DNA of 64,000 nucleotides from an uncultured Rickettsiales bacterium (GTDB lineage Bacteria > Pseudomonadota > Alphaproteobacteria > Rickettsiales > UBA1997), in NCBI GenBank assembly GCA_934747265.1, contig CAKVGI010000002.1:1-64000 (forward strand). The letters run 5' to 3'. The notes under the pieces are model-generated. The model saw nothing but the letters and a program-made list of their open reading frames with translations. It was not told the DNA's origin and searched no databases. The first letter of the stretch is position 1. Every line of letters begins with the position of its first letter. Shown piece after piece: positions 8,372 to 16,711 of this stretch. The position numbers and the translations under genes were made by a program.

Positions 8372-8731
8372 ATGACTTGTTTGAAAGGTGCCGAAAAAAG
8401 GAAAATTAGAACTACTTTACAAGTAAGAAAAAATAATAAGAGTCAAAAAAGTATTTTAGTTGTTTTTAGAAGCAATAAAAATATAAGTGCTCAAATTATT
8501 GATTTAAATGGTAATGTTTTAGCATCTGCTACTTCTAGTTCTAAAATAATGAAAGACTCTTTAAAAGGAAAAAGCGGAATTGAAATTGCATCTGCTGTTG
8601 GTGAAGAAATAGCTAAAAAAGCTATTGAAAATAATGTTAAGGAAGTTGTTTTTAATAAAGGTCCTTATATGTATACTGGTAGAGTGAAAGCTTTGGCTGA
8701 TGCTGCTAGAAAGAGTGGTTTAATTTTTTAA
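8372..8731 (+). CDS. rplR: 50S ribosomal protein L18
   Basis: L18 with L5 binds 5S rRNA. The 119-residue product contains the RKIRTTLQVRKNNKSQKSILVVFRSNKNISAQIID N-terminal region and the FNKGPYMYTGRVKALADAARKSGL tail; in most families the latter reads FDRGGY.YHGR. The start has a GAGG element upstream. Confidence 0.95.
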   Translation: MTCLKGAEKRKIRTTLQVRKNNKSQKSILVVFRSNKNISAQIIDLNGNVLASATSSSKIMKDSLKGKSGIEIASAVGEEIAKKAIENNVKEVVFNKGPYMYTGRVKALADAARKSGLIF

Positions 8732-8747
8732 TAAATGAGTAATTTAA

Positions 8748-9302
8748 ATGTTAAATAATAGAGATAAAGAAAGTTCATTAGTTGAAAAACTTATCGCAGT
8801 TAATAAGACAACAAAAGTTGTTCAAGGTGGTAAAAATTTATCATTTACTGTTTTAGTTGTAGTTGGAGATAAAAAAGGCAAGGTTAATTTTGGTATTGGT
8901 AAAGCAAGAGAAGTTGCTGATGCAAGAAATAAAGCTTTTACTAATGCTAAAAAGATGCTTGTTAAAATACCTTTAAAAGAAGGAAGAACTGTTCATCATG
9001 ATATTGAAGGCAACTATGGTGCATGTAAAGTTATTATTAGAACAGCTCCATCTGGTACTGGTGTTATCTCTGGTGGTATTATGAGAAGTATTTTTGAAGC
9101 TCTTGGTATTAAAGATGTTGTTGCAAAGTCTGTTGGAAGTAATAATCCATACAATGTTGTTAGAGCTACATTTAATGCATTACAAAGCATAAATTCGCCA
9201 AAGAGTGTTGCTGATAGAAGAGGTAAAAATATTAATGAAATTATTAAAAGAAGAAATTCGCTTTTGAATTTTAATGCTAATAATGAAGATGAGGAGAAAT
9301 AA
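8748..9302 (+). CDS. rpsE: 30S ribosomal protein S5
   Basis: S5 shapes the mRNA entry site and decoding fidelity. The 184-residue product has the double-stranded RNA-binding N-terminal part ([36 protein letters not shown]) and the C-terminal [29 protein letters not shown] segment. The tail is Asn-rich and a little longer than usual. The ribosome-binding site is weak. Confidence 0.97.
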   Translation: MLNNRDKESSLVEKLIAVNKTTKVVQGGKNLSFTVLVVVGDKKGKVNFGIGKAREVADARNKAFTNAKKMLVKIPLKEGRTVHHDIEGNYGACKVIIRTAPSGTGVISGGIMRSIFEALGIKDVVAKSVGSNNPYNVVRATFNALQSINSPKSVADRRGKNINEIIKRRNSLLNFNANNEDEEK

Positions 9303-9304
9303 CT

Positions 9305-9511
9305 ATGTTAATGAAGTTTGAAGAAATTGATGGAAAAGATATAGTGGTTGCTCAGATTAAAAGCGAGTTAGGCTATGCTAAGGATCAAGTACAAACCTTG
9401 AAAGCTTTGGGATTGAAAGGTGTTAATACAACATCTGAATTGAAATGTACAAAAGCTATTTATGGTATGTTGAATAAGGTAAAACATTTAATAGATGTTA
9501 AAATTAAATAG
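9305..9511 (+). CDS. rpmD: 50S ribosomal protein L30
   Basis: A 68-residue product in the rpsE-rpmD-rplO slot. The pattern [25 protein letters not shown] corresponds to the family core in which IGR..KQ..TL..LGL is more usual, so it is somewhat divergent but clearly L30. An in-frame ATG at 9311 is an alternative start. Confidence 0.9.
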   Translation: MLMKFEEIDGKDIVVAQIKSELGYAKDQVQTLKALGLKGVNTTSELKCTKAIYGMLNKVKHLIDVKIK

Positions 9512-9519
9512 GAGCTAAA

Positions 9520-9936
9520 ATGGAATTAAATAATTTAGTGTCTGTTGCTAATAAAGACAAGAAAATATTAGGTAGAGGTATAGGTTCTGGAAAAGGAAAG
9601 ACTTCTGGCAGAGGTCATAAAGGTCAAAAAGCAAGAACTAGTGGTGGAGTTAAAGGCTTTGAGGGTGGACAAACTCCTATTTATAGAAGATTACCTAAAC
9701 ATGGCTTTAAGCATCATGTTGAAACAGGAATTGATGTTTTGACAACCGATCTTATTTTATCACTTATTGAAGCTAATAAGTTGGGAAACGAGATTTCAAA
9801 ACAAGAATTGATTGACAAAGGAATTATTCATAAAGGTAATTTGGTTAAATTGATTTCTGGAAAGAAAGAGATTAACGTTTCATTTAAGATTGAAGTTGAT
9901 AAGGCTTCTGAGAAGGTTAAAAAATATATGAAATAA
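9520..9936 (+). CDS. rplO: 50S ribosomal protein L15
   Basis: L15 is a late assembly protein of the large subunit. The 138-residue product has the glycine-rich [43 protein letters not shown]-terminal tail that winds through 23S rRNA. GGAG precedes the ATG. It is directly upstream of secY, as in most bacteria. Confidence 0.97.
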   Translation: MELNNLVSVANKDKKILGRGIGSGKGKTSGRGHKGQKARTSGGVKGFEGGQTPIYRRLPKHGFKHHVETGIDVLTTDLILSLIEANKLGNEISKQELIDKGIIHKGNLVKLISGKKEINVSFKIEVDKASEKVKKYMK

Positions 9937-9938
9937 TC

Positions 9939-11207
9939 ATGATGACTGAACTAAAAAATAAGATTTTTTATACAATATTTCTATTATTCCTGTATAGAGT
10001 TGGGACTTTTATATTTTTGCCAGGAATTAATGGTGAGGTAATATCTGAATTTTTTAACAGTGATACTGGCTCAATATTTAATTTATTAAATATGTTTTCT
10101 GGTGGAGCTTTTGCTAGAATGAGTATTTTTGCGTTAAATATAATGCCTTATATTACGGCTTCCATTATTGTTCAATTAATGAGTTCTGCATTTAAAGGGT
10201 TGGAGGAATTAAAAAAAGAAGGTGAATATGGAAGAAGAAAGTTAAATCAATATACTAAATTTTTGACCCTTGTGCTGGCTATTTTTCAAGCTTTTGGTAT
10301 TTATTATGCGTTCGCAAATCTTGAAAAATCGGCATTTATAAGTAATTCATCTATGTTTTTATGGACTACTGTGTTTACACTTGTAGCTGGAACAATGGTG
10401 TTAATGTGGTTAGGGGATAAAATTACGCAAAATGGTATAGGAAATGGTATCTCTTTGCTTATTTTTATTGGTATAGTTGCTGAGTTGCCATCTAGTTTTG
10501 TTCAGATGTTTGATTTAACTAAAAGAGGAGCTTATTCTACTATTTTCTTATTATTGGTTTTAGCTATATTTGTTGGACTTATTTTGTTTATTGTGTTTAT
10601 GGAAAAAAGTACAAGAAATATTAAAATACAATATCCAAATAGAGGAATGATGAGAGCTAATGGTATTTCGGACGATTCTTCACGTATTCCAATTAAAATG
10701 AATATGTCTGGTGTTATACCGCCAATTTTTGCAAGCTCAATTTTAATGTTCCCTTTTGCTATATCAAAAATGTTTAATGGCGAAATTGGACAAAAAATTT
10801 CAGCAATGATTGCAAGAGGAAATTTTGTTTATGTGATTTTGTTTACGATGCTTATTATTTTCTTTTGTTATTTTTATTCATCGGTTGTATTTAATACGGA
10901 AGATGTTGCAAATAATTTGAAAAAGAATAATTGCTTTATTTCCGGTATAAGACCCGGTAAAGCAACAAAGGAATATTTAAGTTATGTTGTGAATAGAATT
11001 ACATTTGTTGGGGCTATTTATTTATCCGTTGTATGTTTATTGCCAGAAATAATTGTTACAAAGTACAGTCTTCCGATCAGTATAGGTGGTACTGGATTGT
11101 TGATTGTTATTAATGTTGTGATTGATTTAATTGGACAAATTCAGTCGTATATGTTTAGCAATAAATACAGTACTATTAATAAACAAAGAAGAATTAGGGT
11201 AAGATAA
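9939..11207 (+). CDS. secY: Protein translocase subunit SecY
   Basis: Central channel of the Sec translocon in the inner membrane. The 422-residue product shows ten predicted membrane segments. Segment TM2 has the conserved FALNIMPYITASIIVQL, and the cytoplasmic loops carry GNGISLLIF and the RIPIKMNMSGVIPPIFASS motifs. Two bases separate it from rplO. Its partner secG is in this window at 32586. Length is close to the usual 430-440. Confidence 0.97.
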   Translation: MMTELKNKIFYTIFLLFLYRVGTFIFLPGINGEVISEFFNSDTGSIFNLLNMFSGGAFARMSIFALNIMPYITASIIVQLMSSAFKGLEELKKEGEYGRRKLNQYTKFLTLVLAIFQAFGIYYAFANLEKSAFISNSSMFLWTTVFTLVAGTMVLMWLGDKITQNGIGNGISLLIFIGIVAELPSSFVQMFDLTKRGAYSTIFLLLVLAIFVGLILFIVFMEKSTRNIKIQYPNRGMMRANGISDDSSRIPIKMNMSGVIPPIFASSILMFPFAISKMFNGEIGQKISAMIARGNFVYVILFTMLIIFFCYFYSSVVFNTEDVANNLKKNNCFISGIRPGKATKEYLSYVVNRITFVGAIYLSVVCLLPEIIVTKYSLPISIGGTGLLIVINVVIDLIGQIQSYMFSNKYSTINKQRRIRVR

Positions 11208-11208
11208 A

Positions 11209-11868
11209 ATGAAAAATATTATAATTTTACTAGGATTGCCAGCGTCTGGTAAAGGTACCCAAGCTGCTTTATTAAGTGAACAATTAAAGTATGAGAATTT
11301 ATCTACTGGATATTTATTGAGAAAAGAAGTTGAGAGTAAAACTGAGTTAGGTAATAAAATTGCAAAAAGTATTGATGTTGGAAATTTGGTTTCAGATGAT
11401 CTTATTTTTGAGATTTTAAAGAAAAATATAGAAAAATCGGAATCAAACGGTTTTATTTTGGATGGTTTTCCAAGAACATTAAGGCAAGCTGAAATGCTTT
11501 CTGACTATTTGGATAATAATGAAAACTTTAAATTAAAGAAGGTTTTTCTTATTAATTTGGATGATAAAGTAGTTTTTGATAGAATTTGCAATAGGATTAC
11601 TTGTAAAAAATGTGGAGCTACATATAATAGTTTTTCAAAAAAACCTAAAATCGCAGGTGTTTGCGATGTATGTGGATCCAATGAATTAGTTGATAGAAAG
11701 GATGATCTTAATATTGAGGCTATAAAGAAAAGAATAAATATCTTTAAAGAAAATATTGAGGGCATTGTTTCATTTTATGAAAAAAAAAGCTTGATTTTTT
11801 CATTGGATGGTTTAAAAAATATAGATACTATAAACCATTCAATAATGAAAGCTTTAAGTGATGATTAA
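11209..11868 (+). CDS. adk: Adenylate kinase
   Basis: Interconverts ATP and AMP with two ADP in the cytoplasm. The 219-residue product has the P-loop GLPASGKGTQ near residue 8, the FILDGFPRT nucleotide-monophosphate site and a long LID. The LID contains a CxxC pair and a second CxxC pair about 15 residues on, which is the zinc-binding LID type also found in some Gram-negatives. It sits between secY and rpsM; the infA and rpmJ genes often found at this junction are absent here. Confidence 0.97.
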   Translation: MKNIIILLGLPASGKGTQAALLSEQLKYENLSTGYLLRKEVESKTELGNKIAKSIDVGNLVSDDLIFEILKKNIEKSESNGFILDGFPRTLRQAEMLSDYLDNNENFKLKKVFLINLDDKVVFDRICNRITCKKCGATYNSFSKKPKIAGVCDVCGSNELVDRKDDLNIEAIKKRINIFKENIEGIVSFYEKKSLIFSLDGLKNIDTINHSIMKALSDD

Positions 11869-11889
11869 TAACGAAAAAGAGGTAGTAAA

Positions 11890-12309
11890 TTGGCTAGAAT
11901 AGCAGGTGTAAATATACCGACAAATAAAAGATTTGTTATTGCCTTGACATACATTTATGGTATAGGAAGGTCAAGAGCTGAGAAGATTTGTAAAGATTTA
12001 AATATAAATACTTTATTAAGAACTCCTGAAATAGATGAAGAGACTTTAAAGAGAGTTAGGGACTATATTACAGCTCAAACTGAGAAGGATGCTGAATCTG
12101 ATGGTTCAGAAGTTTTATTAATTGAAGGTGATTTAAGAAGAAAAGTTCAAACTTCTATAAAAAGATTAATTGATCTTGGTTGTTATAGAGGTATTAGACA
12201 TGTTAAAAAATTACCAGTTAGAGGACAAAGAACTCATACAAACGCTAGAACAAAAAGAGGAAAAGCTGTTGCTGTGGCTGGTAAAAAAATCGCTACTGCT
12301 AAGAAATAA
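11890..12309 (+). CDS. rpsM: 30S ribosomal protein S13 (TTG start)
   Basis: S13 contacts the P-site tRNA and the 50S subunit. The start codon is TTG: translated from there the protein begins exactly with the family N-terminus (M)ARIAGVNIP, and GAGGT lies about eight bases upstream. The core GIGRSRA and [13 protein letters not shown] [19 protein letters not shown] are present. At 139 residues it is about 17 longer than usual because of a Lys/Ala-rich tail. Confidence 0.96.
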   Translation: MARIAGVNIPTNKRFVIALTYIYGIGRSRAEKICKDLNINTLLRTPEIDEETLKRVRDYITAQTEKDAESDGSEVLLIEGDLRRKVQTSIKRLIDLGCYRGIRHVKKLPVRGQRTHTNARTKRGKAVAVAGKKIATAKK

Positions 12310-12321
12310 TAGGTAAAGAAA

Positions 12322-12726
12322 ATGGTTATGAAAAAGAATGTTAGTGCTAAAAAAATTGCTACAAGTAAAAAGAAAAGAAATATATTGATGGGTTTAATTT
12401 CTATCCAAGCTACTTTTAATAATACTATTGTATCAGTTTCTGATTTGCAAGGTAATGTTATTTCTTGGTCTTCTGCTGGAAAAATGGGATTTAAAGGTTC
12501 AAAAAAATCCACTCCTTATGCTGCACAAGTAGCTACTACTGATGCTGTTGAAAAAGCAAAAGAATATGGATTACAAACAGCAAAAGTTAATTTATTTGGA
12601 CCTGGTGTTGGAAGAGAAGCTTCTTTAAGAGTATTGCAAGGAAGTAATATAATTATTACAAATATTGAAGATAAAACTTATCATCCACATAATGGATGCA
12701 GACCTCCAAAAAGAAGAAGACAGTAA
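12322..12726 (+). CDS. rpsK: 30S ribosomal protein S11
   Basis: S11 lies on the 30S platform by the Shine-Dalgarno helix. The 134-residue product contains ATFNNTIVSVSD, the SSAGKMGFKGSKKSTPYAAQ block and the C-terminal HNGCRPPKRRRQ tail. A Lys-rich N-terminal extension resembles the C-terminal tail of S13. An in-frame ATG at 12328 is possible. Confidence 0.96.
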   Translation: MVMKKNVSAKKIATSKKKRNILMGLISIQATFNNTIVSVSDLQGNVISWSSAGKMGFKGSKKSTPYAAQVATTDAVEKAKEYGLQTAKVNLFGPGVGREASLRVLQGSNIIITNIEDKTYHPHNGCRPPKRRRQ

Positions 12727-12761
12727 TTTATATATATTTATTATTAAATAAGTAAAAAGAT

Positions 12762-13772
12762 ATGGCTATTTTACAGGAAAATTGGAAAGATTTAATTAAA
12801 GGTTCCAATATTGAAATAAAGAAAAAAGATGAAAAAGAAGCTACATTTGTTGTTCAACCTCTTGAAAAAGGTTACGGTATAACTCTTGGTAATGCTTTAA
12901 GAAGAATTTTGCTTACATCGGTTAGAGGTTTTGCTGTAACATCGGTTAAAATTGATGGCGTTTTTCATGAATATGACTCCATTGATGGAATCAGGGAAGA
13001 TGTTTATGATATAATAATGAATGTTAAATCTTTATTGTTTACAAAAGAAACTTCATCTCCATCTAAGCTTTTCTTGAAAGCTAATAAAAAAGGACAAGTA
13101 TTAGCTCGTGATATTAAGATTGAAAATGGTGGTGAAATCTTAAATAAAGATTTGGTGATTTGCAATATTGAAAAGGATGGTGTTGAGTTCAATATGGAAA
13201 TGACAGCTGAATATGGTGTTGGATATGTTCCGGCTCTTTTCCATGATGAAAAAAAAGCTCTTGGAGTTATATATGTTGATGCTGTATTTAGTCCAGTAAG
13301 AAGAGTTATTTATAAAGTAAGCAATGCCAGAGTTGGGCAAAAAGTTGATTATGATTGTCTTGAATTAACGGTTGAAACAAATGGCACTTTAAATCCAGCT
13401 GATGCTGTTGCTCTTGCTGCTAAAATTATGCAAACGCAGTTGAATGTCTTTATCAATTTTGATTTTGTAGAAGAGGAAAATGCTGATTCTAATGAAGCAA
13501 AAGAAGAAATTAATCCTGCTCTTTTAAAGAAAATTGATGAAATGGAACTTTCTGTAAGGTCATATAATTGTTTAAAGATGGAGAATATTAATTTAATTGG
13601 TGATTTGGTACAAAAGACAGAGACCGAAATGTTGAAATTACCTAACTTTGGTAGAAAATCACTTAATGAATTAAAAGATAATTTGAAAGCTATGGGATTA
13701 AGTTTCGGTATGCAAATTGATAATTGGCCTCCGGTTGATTCCAAAGAAAATTCTAAAAAGAAGAAAAAATAA
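12762..13772 (+). CDS. rpoA: RNA polymerase alpha subunit
   Basis: Alpha subunit that dimerises to nucleate RNA polymerase and contacts activators through its C-terminal domain. The 336-residue product has the N-terminal assembly domain ([30 protein letters not shown] segment) and a helix-hairpin-helix C-terminal domain ([21 protein letters not shown]). Full length. A 35-bp gap separates it from rpsK. Confidence 0.98.
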   Translation: MAILQENWKDLIKGSNIEIKKKDEKEATFVVQPLEKGYGITLGNALRRILLTSVRGFAVTSVKIDGVFHEYDSIDGIREDVYDIIMNVKSLLFTKETSSPSKLFLKANKKGQVLARDIKIENGGEILNKDLVICNIEKDGVEFNMEMTAEYGVGYVPALFHDEKKALGVIYVDAVFSPVRRVIYKVSNARVGQKVDYDCLELTVETNGTLNPADAVALAAKIMQTQLNVFINFDFVEEENADSNEAKEEINPALLKKIDEMELSVRSYNCLKMENINLIGDLVQKTETEMLKLPNFGRKSLNELKDNLKAMGLSFGMQIDNWPPVDSKENSKKKKK

Positions 13773-13793
13773 TAAATAAAGAGGATTTTGAAA

Positions 13794-14180
13794 ATGAGAC
13801 ATGGAATGAGTGGAAGAAAATTAAATAGAACAAGTTCACATAGAAAAGCTTTGCTTATGAATTTAGCAAATTCTTTGATAAAACATGAACAAATTAAAAC
13901 AACTTTACCAAAAGCAAAAGAATTAAGGCCATACGTTGAAAAATTGATTACACTTGGTAAAAAAGGTGAATTAAGCAATAGAAAACAAGCTATTTCCGTA
14001 TTACACGATTTGGAAGTTGTTAATAAATTATTCTCTGATATAGCAAAAAGATATGAAAATAGAAATGGTGGTTATATTAGAATTGTAAAGTTTGGTTTTA
14101 GAAATGGCGATGCTGCTCCTATGGCTATCATTGAATTAGTTGATAGAGTTGATGCTATTAGTGAAGAAAATAACAAATAG
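13794..14180 (+). CDS. rplQ: 50S ribosomal protein L17
   Basis: The start is the ATG at 13794, which yields the exact family N-terminus [20 protein letters not shown]; the TTG at 13788 is only an in-frame extension. GAGGATTTTG lies upstream. The 128-residue product is full length. It is directly followed by rplS, which is an unusual neighbour for rplQ. Confidence 0.96.
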   Translation: MRHGMSGRKLNRTSSHRKALLMNLANSLIKHEQIKTTLPKAKELRPYVEKLITLGKKGELSNRKQAISVLHDLEVVNKLFSDIAKRYENRNGGYIRIVKFGFRNGDAAPMAIIELVDRVDAISEENNK

Positions 14181-14191
14181 TGGGTATTGAG

Positions 14192-14596
14192 ATGACAAAT
14201 TTATTAGAAAAATTTAATAAAGCTAAATCAGACAAGACGGCAGAAAATAAGAAAAAATACACCGAGTTTGATGTTGGTGATACTATTATAGTTGCTTACA
14301 GAATTACAGAAGGCAATAGTACAAGGGTTCAAAACTTTGAAGGTATTGTTGTAGCTAAAAATAGAGATGTTAATAATTATAATTCAAGTTTTGTTGTTAG
14401 AAAAATCAGCCATGAAATTGGTGTTGAAAGAAAATTTTTATTTCATTCACCATTGGTTGAAGAAATTACATTCGTTAGAAAAGGTACTGTAAAAAGAGCA
14501 AAATTGTACTTTTTAAGAGATTTGAAAGGTAAAGCTGCAAGAATTAAAGAAGATATTAAGTTTAGAAAAAAGAAATCTGAACAAGTTGCAGAATAA
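14192..14596 (+). CDS. rplS: 50S ribosomal protein L19
   Basis: L19 lies at the 30S-50S interface. From the ATG at 14192 the product is 134 residues with the core [32 protein letters not shown] and the [13 protein letters not shown] tail. A GTG at 14180 that overlaps the rplQ stop would add four residues. In most proteobacteria rplS ends an rpsP-rimM-trmD-rplS operon; here it has been joined to the end of the alpha operon. A terminator follows. Confidence 0.93.
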   Translation: MTNLLEKFNKAKSDKTAENKKKYTEFDVGDTIIVAYRITEGNSTRVQNFEGIVVAKNRDVNNYNSSFVVRKISHEIGVERKFLFHSPLVEEITFVRKGTVKRAKLYFLRDLKGKAARIKEDIKFRKKKSEQVAE

Positions 14597-14617
14597 TTAT
14601 TTTTTACTTTATATTTT

Positions 14618-14643
14618 AACTGTCCCAAGTGGGACAGTTTTTA
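14618..14643 (+). terminator. Rho-independent terminator of the ribosomal operon
   Basis: AACTGTCCCA at 14618-14627 and TGGGACAGTT at 14630-14639 form a perfect ten-base stem, followed by a short U-run. It is 21 bases after the rplS stop and marks the end of the 13.6-kb ribosomal transcription unit. Confidence 0.9.
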
Positions 14644-14714
14644 GTATAAATTAATTTTAAGTTGTTGTATTACAACTATTAAAATAAGATAATAATACGG
14701 TAATTATAGTTTTT

Positions 14715-15414
14715 TCAATAGTTGATATTCAATCCAATTGCACTTATTGGCGTATTTTTTTCTTTGCCTGTATTACAAGAGGCTCTAAATATTCCGGTAT
14801 TTATAATGCCATCATCAATTTTTAAGTCTATTTTTTTAAAATCCTATGATCAAGAAATCTACCACCTTTTATTTTATTCATTATTACATGATATTTTTCT
14901 CTATTTTCAAAAAATGAATACATTTCTATTGATTTTAATTCTGGTAATCCACCAATTTTATATGTATCGTAGTAATCATTAATTTTTTATACTTTTTTAG
15001 GTTCAAAATTTATTATTTTTCTAAATACAGTTCAACAAATGGTGATGATATGTTATTCGGGATTGAATATTCTGGATCACTGTCGTCATATGGCGCAGGA
15101 AAATCTCTTGCATTGTAGGTTTTGTTTAATCCATATCCCATAATTCCGTCATTATTAAGATCGCCTGGTAATCTTCCCTTATTAATAATAAAGGCGTTTA
15201 CAGCAACTTGATATTGTTTCATTTCTGTTAGGTAATTTCTTATCCTTGCACTCTCAATTAAACTCTGTCCACCAGTAATACCAGCCACCAATAATCCAAT
15301 TATTATAAGAACAATAGATAATTCTATAAGTGAAAAAGCTTTATTATTGTTGTTATTGCTGTTATTATTGTTGTTGATGTTGATGTTGATGTTGTTATTA
15401 TTGCTGTTATTCAT
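14715..15414 (-). pseudogene. Frameshifted type IV prepilin-like gene
   Basis: From 15414 down, the reading frame encodes an Asn-rich leader, the prepilin signature KAFSLIELSIVLIIIGLLVAG and a pilin body up to FVELYLEK, where it stops at 15013. Adding one A to the following A-run restores the family continuation KIINFEPKK. After that come an in-frame stop, then an open stretch KINDYYDTYKIGGLPEL to RFLDHRILKK, then another one-base slip in an A-run near 14835, then IDLKIDDGIINTGIF down to a stop at 14715. The C-terminal parts match the intact prepilins at 29731 and 30742. The promoter region is conserved. It may be decayed, or switched by slippage at the A-runs; sequencing error is less likely for three lesions. 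Confidence 0.85.
15323..15411 (-). repeat. Trinucleotide microsatellite coding an Asn-rich prepilin leader
   Basis: Within the leader of the prepilin pseudogene a run of AAC, AAT, ATC and AGC triplets encodes NNSNNNNINININNNNNSNN before KAFSLIE. The intact prepilins have leaders of only 6 (29731) or 11 (30742) residues before the Phe of the cleavage site. Triplet expansion keeps the frame, so only the leader length changes. Confidence 0.8.
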
Positions 15415-15549
15415 ATTTAAAAAATATAAAAATGATTGATATATGACATAATTGTAAATAATAATATTATATTTTTCAAGTGGATTATGTTATATGAGAA
15501 TATTAGTATTGTTAGTTTTTTATATATATATTGTTTATTTTTCTTTTTA

Positions 15550-15795
15550 TAAATTTTATCCTCTCCTCTACTAAGGGATATTTTTTTATCCTTCCGTTAA
15601 TGAAGTAAACATCCACACTGATAAAAATACTCTCTATCTCTCCTGATAATGAGGGTCCCACAATCTACGCTAATAAGACTATCTCATTTCATCATGGTAA
15701 AAGTACTCAAACAACATCCTGATAAGTTCCCGTTTCATTCCCTCCTGATAAAGTACATTTTTATCCACCCCTGATAAGGGGGGCAAGGGTGGTTA
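15550..15795. repeat. Class A hairpin repeat cluster, upstream of the prepilin pseudogene
   Basis: Degenerate CCTGATAAG units (the complement of CTTATCAGG) recur, ending in CCCCTGATAAGGGGGGCAAGG. The block lies about 140-380 bp upstream of the prepilin start, exactly where the matching cluster lies upstream of the prepilin at 30742. Units here are more degenerate than at 31620 or 29364. Confidence 0.75.
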
Positions 15796-16067
15796 AAATA
15801 CTTTAATTGTTTTAAACTATGTTTTTTATGTTAATATATTATTTATAAATTAATATGTTATAATATATTATAATATATTAATTTATAATTCTTATAAAAT
15901 TATTAATTGATTATATTTATATATAATAGTTTATATATAATGGTTATTGCTAATATATATTATATATTGTTATTATTCTTAATTTTTAATTTAAGATATT
16001 TAATTTAACATTTTTAATTTTAAATCTAAATCCTTAACTTTGTATTTTATTTTCAATTTTCAATTTT

Positions 16068-16110
16068 CAGCTATTCATTTTGTTTTATAATAAAACAAAA
16101 TGAATAGCTG
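16068..16110. repeat. 43-bp perfect palindrome
   Basis: Arms of 21 bp (CAGCTATTCATTTTGTTTTAT and its complement) surround a single A. Diverged copies lie at 28891-28928 and 32103-32136, in each case directly beside the first class B repeat (CAACCCCCCTGTCAG). It seems to be a fixed boundary part of the repeat block. Confidence 0.85.
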
Positions 16111-16480
16111 TCAACCCCCCTGTCAGTCTACGACTGACTCCCTACTTACGAAGGGGGGCAAAGAGAGGGCATTGACTATGTTAGCTCCCCTCTTGCAAGG
16201 GGAGCAAAGGGGGGGGGGTATTTACATCATTTCTCTCTTACGAATTGGAGGCAAGGGGGCGGTGTGCTACGATTGACCACCATTAAAAAGTGGAGCGAGG
16301 GGGAGGCATTTAATATCAGTCCAACTTGGAAGAGGGGCGAGAGAAGGAGCATCCTATGACTAATCACCCTTACAAGGATGGTGATAATGAGGTGTTCTAT
16401 GACTGGTTTTCCCTTATAGGGTGGCGGAGAGGATATATTGGTTTTGTTATATTTTCCACCTTACAAGTTGTAGATAAACG
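16111..16480. repeat. Class B double-hairpin repeat cluster
   Basis: Begins CAACCCCCCTGTCAGTCTACGACTGACTCC. CTGTCAGTC and GACTGAC pair around TAC, and CCCTACTTACGAAGGGGGG or CTCCCCTCTTGCAAGGGGAG form a second hairpin. At least six degenerate units of about 55-65 bp follow. Between this cluster and rho (16480-16711) I see only AT-rich DNA without a clear gene; 15795-16068 is AT-rich and equivalent to 31746-32100. Confidence 0.8.
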
Positions 16481-16711
16481 AGTTTTATTTTTACCGACAT
16501 AATATTTATATTTGAGTGATATGCATAATTAATTATTATAATATGTAATAATTAAGTTATAACTAAAATTAAAAGTAAGCTAAAAAAATATTAGTGTTAA
16601 TATACTTGAAACTTTTTTCTTGACTTTTTAGAAAAAAATATCAAAATAATTTTTGATAAGGAGTTTATCCTATTTCATTTAAAATAATCTTTTTTAATAA
16701 TAAGTTTATAT

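Noticed and set aside
13349..13978. 209-codon minus-strand ORF
   Set aside because: It is antisense to rpoA and rplQ, which are full-length and conserved; no ribosome-binding site or family match.
14722..14982. 86-codon plus-strand ORF
   Set aside because: It is antisense to the decayed prepilin; the minus strand gives family-like sequence in pieces, so the plus frame is a shadow.
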